A stretch of DNA of 64,000 nt from Reyranella sp. (GTDB taxonomy: Bacteria > Pseudomonadota > Alphaproteobacteria > Reyranellales > Reyranellaceae). Every line of letters begins with the position of its first letter. Position 1 is the first letter of the stretch. Position numbers and translations under genes: made by a program. The stretch is from contig NZ_SCUT01000025.1 in the NCBI RefSeq assembly GCF_004297265.1, positions 1 through 64,000 of the forward strand, given 5' to 3'. Of this stretch, positions 36,804 through 44,029 are shown piece after piece. The notes under the pieces are model-generated. The model ran no database searches, was not told the DNA's origin, and saw nothing but the letters and a program-made list of their open reading frames with translations.

Positions 36804-37577
36804 TCAGGAGACTGGCTTCGCGGGCGCAATGACCGTGCGGCCGGTATCCGTTCGCTCCAAGGCGACCGGCACGCCGTAGACATCCGAGAGCGTCGCTGCG
36901 GTCAGCGTCTCATCGGGCGTGCCATAGGCGGCGAGGCGACCGTCGGCGATGACGGCGACGCGGGTCGCCAACTCGCGCGCTTGGTCAGGATCGTGAGTCG
37001 AGAAGACGACGCCGAAGCCGCGTTCGCGCAGCGCCTGCACCCGGGCCAACACCAGGAAACGGTTACCGAGGTCGAGGCTGGCGGTCGGCTCGTCCATCAC
37101 CATCATCGGCGCATCCTGCGCCAGGGCGCGCGCGATCAGGGCGAGCTGACGCTGGCCGCCGGAGATCCGGTTGGCCTCGCGGTCCGCGAGATCGAGAATA
37201 CCAAGTTCGTTGAGCGCCGAGCGTGCGCGGTCGTGGTCGGCCGCGCTTGGCGAGGTGAACGGGCCCAGATGTGCCGTGCGGCCCATCAGCACCAGGTCGA
37301 GAACGGTGTAAGCGAACTCCATCACCTGCGCCTGTGGCACATAGGCGACGGCCCGGGCGAGGGCAGCGCGCGACATGTCACCGACCAGTATTCCGTTCAC
37401 TGCAACCGCACCCTGAAGCGCGGGAATGAGACCGAGCAACGTCTTGAACAGGGTCGTCTTGCCGGCACCGTTGGGGCCGAGGAGGCAAAGGATTTCTCCG
37501 GGTGCGACCGCGAGATCGATTCCCATGGCGACTTGGGTCGTGCCGTAGCCGATGGCGAGGTTGCTCGCGGCGATCAT
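36804..37577 (-). CDS. BtuD/FecE-type ABC transporter ATP-binding protein
   Basis: 257 residues from ATG 37577. Walker A GPNGAGKTTLFKTL near 38, signature ISGGQRQLALIARAL near 137, Walker B MMVMDEPTASLDLG, and switch His in STHDPDQA are intact. It is the ATPase of a type II importer, the class that takes up B12, iron complexes and, in the MolBC group, molybdate or tungstate. It starts 2 bp after the permease stop. The flanking mop, modA and modE genes favour an oxyanion, but this is inference. Confidence 0.9.
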   Translation of the reverse strand: MIAASNLAIGYGTTQVAMGIDLAVAPGEILCLLGPNGAGKTTLFKTLLGLIPALQGAVAVNGILVGDMSRAALARAVAYVPQAQVMEFAYTVLDLVLMGRTAHLGPFTSPSAADHDRARSALNELGILDLADREANRISGGQRQLALIARALAQDAPMMVMDEPTASLDLGNRFLVLARVQALRERGFGVVFSTHDPDQARELATRVAVIADGRLAAYGTPDETLTAATLSDVYGVPVALERTDTGRTVIAPAKPVS

Positions 37578-37579
37578 CG

Positions 37580-38581
37580 TCAACTCCACACGCGTCGGCC
37601 GCGCGCCAGCAGCCAGACGAAGATGGGGGCGCCGATCAGGGCGGTGAGCAGGCCGAGCGGAATCTCTGTGCGTGCAGCAGAGCGGGCGAGCGTGTCGACC
37701 AGCACGAGGAACGCGGCGCCCATCAGCACCGAGGCCGGCAATACGCGGTCGTAGCGCGGGCCGACCAGCGGGCGCACCATGTGCGGGATCATCAGGCCGA
37801 TCCAGCCGATCACGCCCGACACCGAAACGGCCGCCGCAGTCACGAGCGTCGCCGCGGCAATGACAATGCCGCGCACCAACGTGACATTGACGCCGAGTGC
37901 TCGGGCTTCATCGTCGCCCAGCGAGAGCACGCCGATCCGCCAGCGCAGCAGGACCAGTGGCAAGAGGCCCACGACGACCAAAGGCGCCGCGCTCCAGACA
38001 TCGGAGACCTTGATTCCGGACAGGCTGCCCAGCAGCCAGAAGGTGATGGCGGGGAGCTGGTTGTAGGGATCGGCCAGGATCTTCACCAGCGAGATGCCGG
38101 CGCCCGCCAGCGCGCCGACCACGATGCCCGCCAGCACCAGCACGAGCACCTCATTCTGGCTGCGTAGAGCGCGTGCCAATGCGTAGACGATAACGACGGT
38201 GATCAGCCCGGTGACAAATCCCAGCCCCTGGATGGCGACGACCGGTAGTGACAGCAGGATGCCAAGCACGGCGCCCAGACCGGCACCGGCTGAGACGCCC
38301 AGTATGTCGGGCGAGACGAGGGGATTGCGGAACAGCGTCTGGTAACTTGCGCCCGCTGCCGCCAGCGCGCCGCCGACGAGGGCGGCGGCCAGCACGCGCG
38401 GCAAGCGGATCTGGAACAGGATCGTGTCGATGGGCGCCGTGACGGGCGCGCCGGTGAGTCGCGCGATCAACGCCTTCAGCACCTCGCCGGGCGGGATTTG
38501 GTAGGGGCCGACCACGCTGCCGACCAGCATGGCCGCAAGCAGACAAACAGCGAGGAAGGCGAGGACGAGGCCGGCGCGCAT
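37580..38581 (-). CDS. FecCD/BtuC-type ABC transporter permease
   Basis: 333 residues with about ten membrane helices. Family segments: RLPRVLAAALVGGALAAAGASYQTLFRNPLVSPDILGVSAGAGLGA and, near the end, GVIGWIGLMIPHMVRPLVGPRYDRVLP. It forms the inner-membrane channel with the ATPase at 36804. It lies 7 bp after the substrate-binding protein gene. The substrate (iron complex, B12, or molybdate/tungstate) is not set by the permease itself. Confidence 0.92.
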   Translation of the reverse strand: MRAGLVLAFLAVCLLAAMLVGSVVGPYQIPPGEVLKALIARLTGAPVTAPIDTILFQIRLPRVLAAALVGGALAAAGASYQTLFRNPLVSPDILGVSAGAGLGAVLGILLSLPVVAIQGLGFVTGLITVVIVYALARALRSQNEVLVLVLAGIVVGALAGAGISLVKILADPYNQLPAITFWLLGSLSGIKVSDVWSAAPLVVVGLLPLVLLRWRIGVLSLGDDEARALGVNVTLVRGIVIAAATLVTAAAVSVSGVIGWIGLMIPHMVRPLVGPRYDRVLPASVLMGAAFLVLVDTLARSAARTEIPLGLLTALIGAPIFVWLLARGRRVWS

Positions 38582-38588
38582 GGCGCCG

Positions 38589-39626
38589 TCAGTTTGCCGT
38601 GCCGCCCAGCAGCCGCGCCAGTTGATCGTCGGTCACGCTTACGCCGTAGAAGAGGTCGTAGAATTTCCTCGTCTCGGCCTTGAGATCGAGATTGGCCTCG
38701 GCGGGATAGAAGATCGACAGCAGCCAGCGCAGGCCGATCAGCCGGTTGAGCGACGGCGGTGCGTCAATCCAGCCCCAGGGCAGGGTGGGCGCGAGATAGA
38801 CGCGCTTGTCGGTAACGGCGCGCACCTGGTCCCAGCCGGGTTTGGTCGCCACGCCGTTGAAGAAGCCGCGATCCAGCGTGACCACGATGTCGGGCTGCCA
38901 GGCGATGATCTGTTCCAGCGAGGCGTTGGAGATGTTGCCACTGCCGCCCAGGCCTTGCGCCACGTTGACGGCGCCGGCGCGCTCGATGATCTCGGTGTTG
39001 ATCGAGCCTCGGCTGCCGGTCTCCAGTCCTTCGGGACCGCGCGCGAGATAGACGCGGGGGCGCTTGTCGGCTGGCACGCGCGCGAGCACGCCCTGGACCT
39101 GGACGAAGGCGGCATCGGCATAAGCCGCCAACGCGGCGCCGCGCTCGATCCTGCCCAGCATCTCGGCGGCGAGCTTGAGCGAGGCCGTCGTGGCGGCGAA
39201 GCGGCCGTCGATCAGCGCGTAGGGGATGCCGGTCTGTTCCTGCACCCGGTTGGCCAGCGACACGAACGTGTCGGAGGTCGAGCCGAAGTCGAGGACCATG
39301 TCGGGCTTGGTTGCGACGAGGCGCTCGAGGCTCACCGTGTCGCCGCGCCCGGTCAGCCGGCCGGTTTCCGGCAGGTTGCGCGCGGGGGCGGCCAGGAACT
39401 CCTTCTCGGCGGACGAGGGCGTGCGCACCCAGCCCACCATGGCGTCGCGGACCAAGGTGTAGGCCAGCACCGAGGCGGGCGGGCCGGCCACGAAGACGCG
39501 CTCGATACGGGCCGGCAGCATGATCTTGCGGCCGGTCGAATCGACCAGCGTGCGCGTGGCTTGCGCAAGGCTCGGCCGGGCCAGCAGGCCGGCGCCGAGC
39601 AGGGCGAGCGCGCTGCGGCGCTTCAC
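38589..39626 (-). CDS. ABC transporter substrate-binding protein (BtuF/FecB/MolA-like)
   Basis: 345 residues from GTG 39626, which overlaps the trmO stop (GTGA). A signal peptide ([20 protein letters not shown]) leads to a two-lobe class III binding fold: [64 protein letters not shown], a long backbone helix, and [15 protein letters not shown]. This fold serves siderophores, B12 and, in MolA, molybdate/tungstate. It heads the binding protein-permease-ATPase part of the mop operon, where oxyanion binding is likely but unproven. Confidence 0.88.
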   Translation of the reverse strand: MKRRSALALLGAGLLARPSLAQATRTLVDSTGRKIMLPARIERVFVAGPPASVLAYTLVRDAMVGWVRTPSSAEKEFLAAPARNLPETGRLTGRGDTVSLERLVATKPDMVLDFGSTSDTFVSLANRVQEQTGIPYALIDGRFAATTASLKLAAEMLGRIERGAALAAYADAAFVQVQGVLARVPADKRPRVYLARGPEGLETGSRGSINTEIIERAGAVNVAQGLGGSGNISNASLEQIIAWQPDIVVTLDRGFFNGVATKPGWDQVRAVTDKRVYLAPTLPWGWIDAPPSLNRLIGLRWLLSIFYPAEANLDLKAETRKFYDLFYGVSVTDDQLARLLGGTAN

Positions 39627-40120
39627 GTGTCGCCCACTTGGAAGTCGCCGGGCTGGGCCGGCGCCAGCGGCTCGAACAGGGTGCGGTCGGGTTTCACGTC
39701 CACCAGCGGTGTACCGTCGAGGCAATCCATGCCGCGCACCAGCAGGACCGGTCCGTCGATCTTCACGAGGCGCACGATCGAGGTGCCGATGGGATTGGGG
39801 CGTACCGGCGTGCGCAGGGAGAAGACGCCGCGCGCCTCGCCATCGTTGCGCGGGCTCTGGTGCACGAGATCGCGACGTGACTCGTGCAGCCAGTAGAGGA
39901 CCTCCAGCCGCTCGAACGCGTCGATGCCGCTCAGCCCGTCGGCCCAATGGGCATCCAATTCGAGGCGGCAGGTCGGCCCGTCGAGCCGCCCCTGCCGCGG
40001 TGTCTCCAGCCGCGACGTCCAGGGCGTGCGGATGCGCCCGATGAAATAGAGCGAGGCGTCGAAGCGGTCCGGCAGATCGACCGACCGCTCGCCCTGGCGG
40101 ATTTCGTTCAGCCGGACCAT
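39623..40120 (-). CDS. trmO: TrmO/TsaA-like tRNA N6-methyltransferase
   Basis: 165 residues. The TsaA/YaeB beta-barrel signature [23 protein letters not shown] is intact, with [10 protein letters not shown] and a C-terminal LDVKP-like VDVKPDRT. TrmO uses SAM to methylate t6A37 in threonine tRNAs. Lone TrmO domains are often found in transport clusters in archaea and bacteria, as here between mop and the ABC genes. It starts 6 bp after the mop stop. It may have been recruited to another role in this operon. Confidence 0.85.
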   Translation of the reverse strand: MVRLNEIRQGERSVDLPDRFDASLYFIGRIRTPWTSRLETPRQGRLDGPTCRLELDAHWADGLSGIDAFERLEVLYWLHESRRDLVHQSPRNDGEARGVFSLRTPVRPNPIGTSIVRLVKIDGPVLLVRGMDCLDGTPLVDVKPDRTLFEPLAPAQPGDFQVGDT

Positions 40121-40126
40121 GGCCAG

Positions 40127-40336
40127 CTAGTTGTCGAGGCCGACCATGACGTCGGACGCCTTGACGATGGCATAAGCCTCCTGGCCAGCCTTCAGGCCCA
40201 GTTCATCGACCGCCTCGTTGGTGATGGCGGCGGTGACGATGATGCCCTTCACATCGATCCGGACATGGGCGGTCGTCTGTCCCTTGGTGACCTCGACGAT
40301 GGTGCCCTTCAACCGGTTCCTGGCGCTGATTCGCAT
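40127..40336 (-). CDS. mop: Mop domain molybdenum-pterin/oxyanion-binding protein
   Basis: 69 residues: MRISARNRLKGTIVEVTKGQTTAHVRIDV followed by ITNEAVDELGLKAGQEAYAIVKASDVMVGLD, a single TOBE/Mop domain. Free Mop proteins form hexamers that hold molybdate or tungstate in the cytoplasm and buffer it. In most bacteria this domain is fused to ModE or ModC; here it is free. It is the first gene of a leftward operon whose upstream region holds a 24-bp ModE-like palindrome. Confidence 0.93.
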   Translation of the reverse strand: MRISARNRLKGTIVEVTKGQTTAHVRIDVKGIIVTAAITNEAVDELGLKAGQEAYAIVKASDVMVGLDN

Positions 40337-40380
40337 TAGCCCTCCTTGAGACTGACGGTTGGAGTATAGAGGCAGGAGAT

Positions 40381-40404
40381 CATTATATCCATTCGACCAT
40401 ATCG
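40381..40404. promoter_or_regulatory. ModE-box-like 24-bp palindrome upstream of mop
   Basis: On the minus strand CGATATGG-TCGAAT-GGATATAATG, 45 bp before the mop start. It has the CGNTATAT-type arms and spacing of ModE boxes and repeats the sequence of the modA box in inverted orientation. Its outer end is one mismatch off (ATG in place of TCG). Confidence 0.6.
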
Positions 40405-40445
40405 ATCCGGTCCGATTCAGATAAAATAAGAATCCGTTGGAAAGA

Positions 40446-40469
40446 CGATATGTTCAATGGGATATATCG
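40446..40469. promoter_or_regulatory. ModE-box-like 24-bp palindrome upstream of modA
   Basis: CGATATG-TTCAATGG-GATATATCG, starting 46 bp before the modA ATG. A TAAAAT hexamer at 40422-40427 could be the modA -10 element, which would put the box just downstream of the transcription start, suiting repression by a molybdate-loaded ModE. Confidence 0.65.
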
Positions 40470-40491
40470 TCCCTTCCAAATGGAGGTTTTC

Positions 40492-41286
40492 ATGCTGGGT
40501 ACTCGTCGGGCATTCACGTCGGCACTGGCCGCCGCCGCCATCGTCTTGGCGTCGGGCGGGTTCACGCATCAAGCCGCCGCGCAGGGCAAGGACGTCGTCA
40601 TCCTCGCCGCCGCCAGCCTCAAGAATGCGCTGGACGAGGCGTCGGCCGCCTGGACCAAGCAGACCGGCAAGGCGACCAAGATCTCCTATGCCGCCAGCTC
40701 GGCGCTGGCCAAGCAGATCGAGGGCGGCATTCCGGCCGACATCTTCATTTCGGCCGACGTGCCGTGGATGGATTATGTCGCGGAGCGCAAGCTCATCAAG
40801 CCGGCCAGCCGCTCGGATTACCTCGGCAACCAGATCGTCCTGATCGCGCCCAGGGATTCCAAGGTCGATCTCAAGATCGACAAGGGATTCAATCTGCGGG
40901 GCGCACTGGGCAATGATGGCCGTCTGGCAATGGGCAGCGTCGATGCGGTACCGGCCGGCAAGTACGGCAAGGCGGCACTGGAATATCTCGGCGTCTGGCC
41001 GTCGGTCTCCGACCGTGTGGCGCAGGCCGAGAATGTTCGCATGGCGCTGACCTTGGTGTCTCGCGGCGAGGCGCCGCTCGGCATCGTCTACAAGACCGAT
41101 GCGGCTTCCGATTCGGCGGTGCGTATCGTCGGCGCCTTCCCGGCCGGCTCGCACCCCGCGATCGTCTATCCGATGGCGCTGCTCACGACCTCGACTAACC
41201 CGGATGCGCAGGCCTTCGTCGACTATCTGAAGACGTCGGCGGCCAGGCCGTTCTTCGAAAAGCAGGGCTTCACTGTATTGAAGTAG
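40492..41286 (+). CDS. modA: Molybdate ABC transporter substrate-binding protein ModA
   Basis: 264 residues from ATG 40492, with TGGAGG upstream; a signal peptide (FTSALAAAAIVLASGGFTHQAAA) follows. ModA signatures: VILAAASLKNALDEASAAW with the oxyanion-binding Ser, YAASSALAKQIEGGIPADIFISAD, AMGSVDAVPAGKYGKAALEYLGVW and GIVYKTDA. It binds molybdate or tungstate in the periplasm. No modB or modC is in the window, so its membrane partner lies elsewhere or is replaced. The 3' end overlaps the convergent unknown gene by 17 bp. Confidence 0.93.
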   Translation: MLGTRRAFTSALAAAAIVLASGGFTHQAAAQGKDVVILAAASLKNALDEASAAWTKQTGKATKISYAASSALAKQIEGGIPADIFISADVPWMDYVAERKLIKPASRSDYLGNQIVLIAPRDSKVDLKIDKGFNLRGALGNDGRLAMGSVDAVPAGKYGKAALEYLGVWPSVSDRVAQAENVRMALTLVSRGEAPLGIVYKTDAASDSAVRIVGAFPAGSHPAIVYPMALLTTSTNPDAQAFVDYLKTSAARPFFEKQGFTVLK

Positions 41287-41665
41287 CTTCGGCGGCGTCG
41301 CTGCCGGCGAGGAGCAGGGACCGTCCCAGCTTCTCGGCGGCAGAGGCAGGCATCGAAAAGCCGACCGTGGCGGGACCGACCGCCACGGCGAGCAGCGTCT
41401 CGCCGCCGGGCAGGCCGCCGACGCTCAGCGAATCGGTCGGCACCAGCGAGAGCCTGGCGGACTCGGATGGCTCGTTCGGCGGCAGGGCGCGGCCCAGCAG
41501 GAGCAGCAACGGTACCAGCCGCTGCAGGTCCGCCGCCGGAATGGTGAGGATGGACCGCCCGCCATCATGGCCGACCAGGGTGATCAGCACGGCGTTGTCC
41601 TGCGGCAGCAATTCGCCGCTCACCTCGGCGGCCTGGCCGAAATCGATCCGTTGGTCGTCCGGCAT
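41270..41665 (-). CDS. Uncharacterised protein, second paralogue of a molybdenum-linked pair
   Basis: 131 residues with no signal peptide or membrane helix. It reads RIDFGQAAEVSGELLPQDNAVLITLVGHDGGRSILTIP, then a Leu-rich helix, then a beta-rich half ending GFSMPASAAEKLGRSLLLAGSD. The layout matches the adjacent gene at 41665: L-x-L...DG...ILP...L-L, then ...GF-x-F...A-x-L-x-SL...D. The TGATG overlap couples the two. I recognise no family. The shared ModE-like box upstream suggests a molybdenum-related role. Confidence 0.72.
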   Translation of the reverse strand: MPDDQRIDFGQAAEVSGELLPQDNAVLITLVGHDGGRSILTIPAADLQRLVPLLLLLGRALPPNEPSESARLSLVPTDSLSVGGLPGGETLLAVAVGPATVGFSMPASAAEKLGRSLLLAGSDAAEATSIQ

Positions 41666-42045
41666 CAGTTGAAAGTAGCGCGCGGTTGCGCCACGTCGAT
41701 CCCGACCAGCGAGGTCGCCAGGCCGCCGGCATCCTCAGGCGTCAGGGCGAAGGAGACCATGAAGCCGTCGGGCGTCTTCATGGTGAGGATGGTGCTGTCG
41801 CTGCCGGCCGCAGCCTCGAGCGAAAAACTGCCCATCGGATAGACGATCTTCAGCGTGTCGTCCTGGTAGCGCGCCTTCAGGGCCTTCTCGATCACGTTCG
41901 GCAGGGTCATGAGCAGCGACCGCAGGCAATCGACTGGCAGGATCACCGAGGCCGGGTGGCCGTCGACGCTTTCGAGGTTGAGGCGGAACGAAACGCCTGT
42001 CGGGTCCACCTGACAATCCGTCAGACCCTTGCCGACGATCTCCAT
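41665..42045 (-). CDS. Uncharacterised protein, first paralogue of a molybdenum-linked pair
   Basis: 126 residues from ATG 42045, with GGGGTG upstream; a GTG at 42054 would add three. It is soluble, with beta segments FRLNLESVDGHPASVILPVDCLRSLLMTLP and LTMKTPDGFMVSFALTPEDAGGLATSLVGID. It is paralogous in outline to the next gene (41270), although identity is low. A 24-bp ModE-box-like palindrome lies 26 bp upstream, directly after the modE stop. No family recognised. Confidence 0.72.
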   Translation of the reverse strand: MEIVGKGLTDCQVDPTGVSFRLNLESVDGHPASVILPVDCLRSLLMTLPNVIEKALKARYQDDTLKIVYPMGSFSLEAAAGSDSTILTMKTPDGFMVSFALTPEDAGGLATSLVGIDVAQPRATFN

Positions 42046-42070
42046 GACCGACACCCCGTATGGTGAACTA

Positions 42071-42094
42071 CGCTATATCCAATAAGATATAACG
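42071..42094. promoter_or_regulatory. ModE-box-like 24-bp palindrome upstream of the unknown pair
   Basis: CGCTATATC-CAATAA-GATATAACG, the best of the three boxes here and very close to the classic ModE site (CGNTATATN-N6-NATATANCG). It lies between the modE stop and the paralogous pair, so it would control the pair directly. Confidence 0.75.
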
Positions 42095-42133
42095 AGAGGA
42101 CGCGCAAGCGGTCCCCGGTCCTGGAAGGATTCC

Positions 42134-42532
42134 TTAGTGCAGCTTCACGCCGGCCGGGGTGAGCAGGCGGGCCAGCGAGCGGATTTCCGGCGACGAGGCG
42201 CCGTAGGCCCGCCGCTCCATCTCGCGATAGAGGCGGACGATGTCGTTGCCGGTCTCGGTCACTGACGCTCCGCCGCCGCCGCCGCCGCCGGTCTGGGCGG
42301 ATACCACGGGATCGCGGAACATCTGGTTCATTTCGTCGACCAGCAGCCAGGCCTGGCGATAGGACATCGCGAGCGCGCGGCCGGCGGCGGAGATCGATCC
42401 CGTCTCGTTGATCAGCTCGAGCAGGCGGACCTTTCCGGGCCCGATCGAGCGTTCGCCGCCGAAATCGATCCGGAGATGCAAGGAAGTCTTGTCGGCCGGT
42501 TTGGTTGCGGCTTTGGCTGGTCGGCGTCCCAT
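42134..42532 (-). CDS. modE: ModE-like molybdate-responsive regulator, DNA-binding domain only
   Basis: 132 residues from ATG 42532. The ModE winged helix is clear: GPGKVRLLELINETGSISAAGRALAMSYRQAWLLVDEMNQMF followed by the Gly-run wing (TGGGGGGGASVTETG). It ends soon after, with no C-terminal Mop domains, so it cannot sense molybdate by the usual ModE route. A separate Mop protein (40127) may do this. It follows the FAD/NAD(P) protein gene by 7 bp on the same strand. Confidence 0.9.
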   Translation of the reverse strand: MGRRPAKAATKPADKTSLHLRIDFGGERSIGPGKVRLLELINETGSISAAGRALAMSYRQAWLLVDEMNQMFRDPVVSAQTGGGGGGGASVTETGNDIVRLYREMERRAYGASSPEIRSLARLLTPAGVKLH

Positions 42533-42539
42533 TCCGGAA

Positions 42540-43913
42540 TTATGCGGCGGGACTGGCGGCAAGACCAGACGGCTCGCGGAACTGCGCGATGAGCTGGTCG
42601 GCCACGACGGCCGCCTGGATCCGGATATCGGGAATCGCCACGATCTCGGTGTAGCGGCCGCGCGTCGGCGGACCCAGGACGAAGAGGTGCTTCGAGGGAG
42701 TGCCCTCCTTGGAGAGGAGCGCTTCGTCCTCGGCGATATCGAGGCCCTGATTGAGGGGATCGGGTCGCAGCAGCCCGTCCTTTACGAGTTGCGCGTGGAG
42801 GGGCACGCGGACGTCGACCTCGTTGCGCGGGCCGCGGCAGTCGACGACGCGGTCGAAGCTGCGCTGTTCGCGCTCGGTCGAGCCGCGACGCATGATGGCG
42901 ACTTCGACCTTGTCGTCCGTCGTGCGGCCGATCTCGATCCGCCCGGAGACGATCGAGAGTTGACCGCGCGCCCGGGCGGCATCGATCTGTTCGCCGATGT
43001 GCGGCGCGACGCGATGGCGATGGATGTCCCACCATGGGCGCAGGTGACGCAGGAAGCGCCGGCGCTGGTCCAGGTCGAGCCCATGCCAGAGTTCGTTGTT
43101 GTGCGGACGTAACAGCTGCATGAGGCCCGGCCAGCCCAGGCCTGCCCGCAGCTTGGCGCGGAACCGGGCGGTGCGTTGGGACAGGCTGCCGGTGAAGAGA
43201 TCGCGCGTGTCGGCGTCGGGCGTGGGGATCGGCGCCGTCGGATGGTGATGTGGGACCAGGCCGCGCCGGGACAGGGCGACGATGGGGCCCTTGTGTCCGT
43301 GTTCGAGGAGCGAGATCAGGACGTCGATCATTGTCAGGCTGGTGCCGATCAGCAGGATCGAGGCATCGGGCGCGAGGCCCGCGATGGCGTCTTCGCGCCA
43401 GGGATTTCCGCGATAGGCGCCGGAATCCCTCGAGGGCGGGCGATGCCCGGTCGCCAGGACGGCTTTGTGCGCCCTGAGTGGGGCACGGCCCTCGATGTCG
43501 AGTTCGACGCTGTCCTTCTCCTGTCGAATGGCGACGACGTCGCCCCTGATCACCTGGAGGCGGCCATCGGCGCGCCGAACGGCGTCGGTGAGAAGGTCCT
43601 GCAGATACTGGCCGTAGATGGCGCGGGGGACGAAATCCGTTCGTCCGAAGCCTCTTCCGTCGCGTGCCAGCCATTGCACGAAGTGGTCCGGCTCGTCTGC
43701 GAGGGCCGTCATGTCGCTGGCGCGGACATTGAGGAGGTGGCCGAGGCAGTGCGTCGAATAGGCGACCCCCAGCCCCGGATGGGCGTCGCGCTCGATCAGC
43801 GCGACGCGCAGGCGGGCCTTGCGGACGAGCTGCGCGGCGAGCAGCACGCCGCTGGCACCGCCCCCGACGATGGCAATATCGACGGGCGAAGGGGGCGATT
43901 CGGAATGCTGCAT
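42540..43913 (-). CDS. FAD-NAD(P)-binding protein (COG4529/YdhS-like)
   Basis: 457 residues from ATG 43913. The N-terminal Rossmann motif IAIVGGGASGVLLAAQL binds FAD, and HLLNVRASDMTAL, FVPRAIYGQYLQDLL, VLATGHRPP and ILLIGTSLTMIDVLISL mark the YdhS/COG4529 family. Family reactions are not established. Its stop is 7 bp before modE, so both are probably read from one upstream promoter. This pairing with modE is not one I recognise. Confidence 0.85.
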   Translation of the reverse strand: MQHSESPPSPVDIAIVGGGASGVLLAAQLVRKARLRVALIERDAHPGLGVAYSTHCLGHLLNVRASDMTALADEPDHFVQWLARDGRGFGRTDFVPRAIYGQYLQDLLTDAVRRADGRLQVIRGDVVAIRQEKDSVELDIEGRAPLRAHKAVLATGHRPPSRDSGAYRGNPWREDAIAGLAPDASILLIGTSLTMIDVLISLLEHGHKGPIVALSRRGLVPHHHPTAPIPTPDADTRDLFTGSLSQRTARFRAKLRAGLGWPGLMQLLRPHNNELWHGLDLDQRRRFLRHLRPWWDIHRHRVAPHIGEQIDAARARGQLSIVSGRIEIGRTTDDKVEVAIMRRGSTEREQRSFDRVVDCRGPRNEVDVRVPLHAQLVKDGLLRPDPLNQGLDIAEDEALLSKEGTPSKHLFVLGPPTRGRYTEIVAIPDIRIQAAVVADQLIAQFREPSGLAASPAA

Positions 43914-44029
43914 CGCCGAAGTATGGCAGATGGTCCGCCGCGAATGCCAGCAACCGAGGTGCGACCGCTGGGCGCTGCCGAGCGGCCGGGCGAGGGACTC
44001 GCGCCGGCCGCCCGCTCGACGTTGACGTG

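Noticed and set aside
42270..42292. Run of GCC/CCG triplets in modE that could suggest a slippage hot-spot.
   Set aside because: It encodes the Gly-rich wing normally present in ModE proteins.
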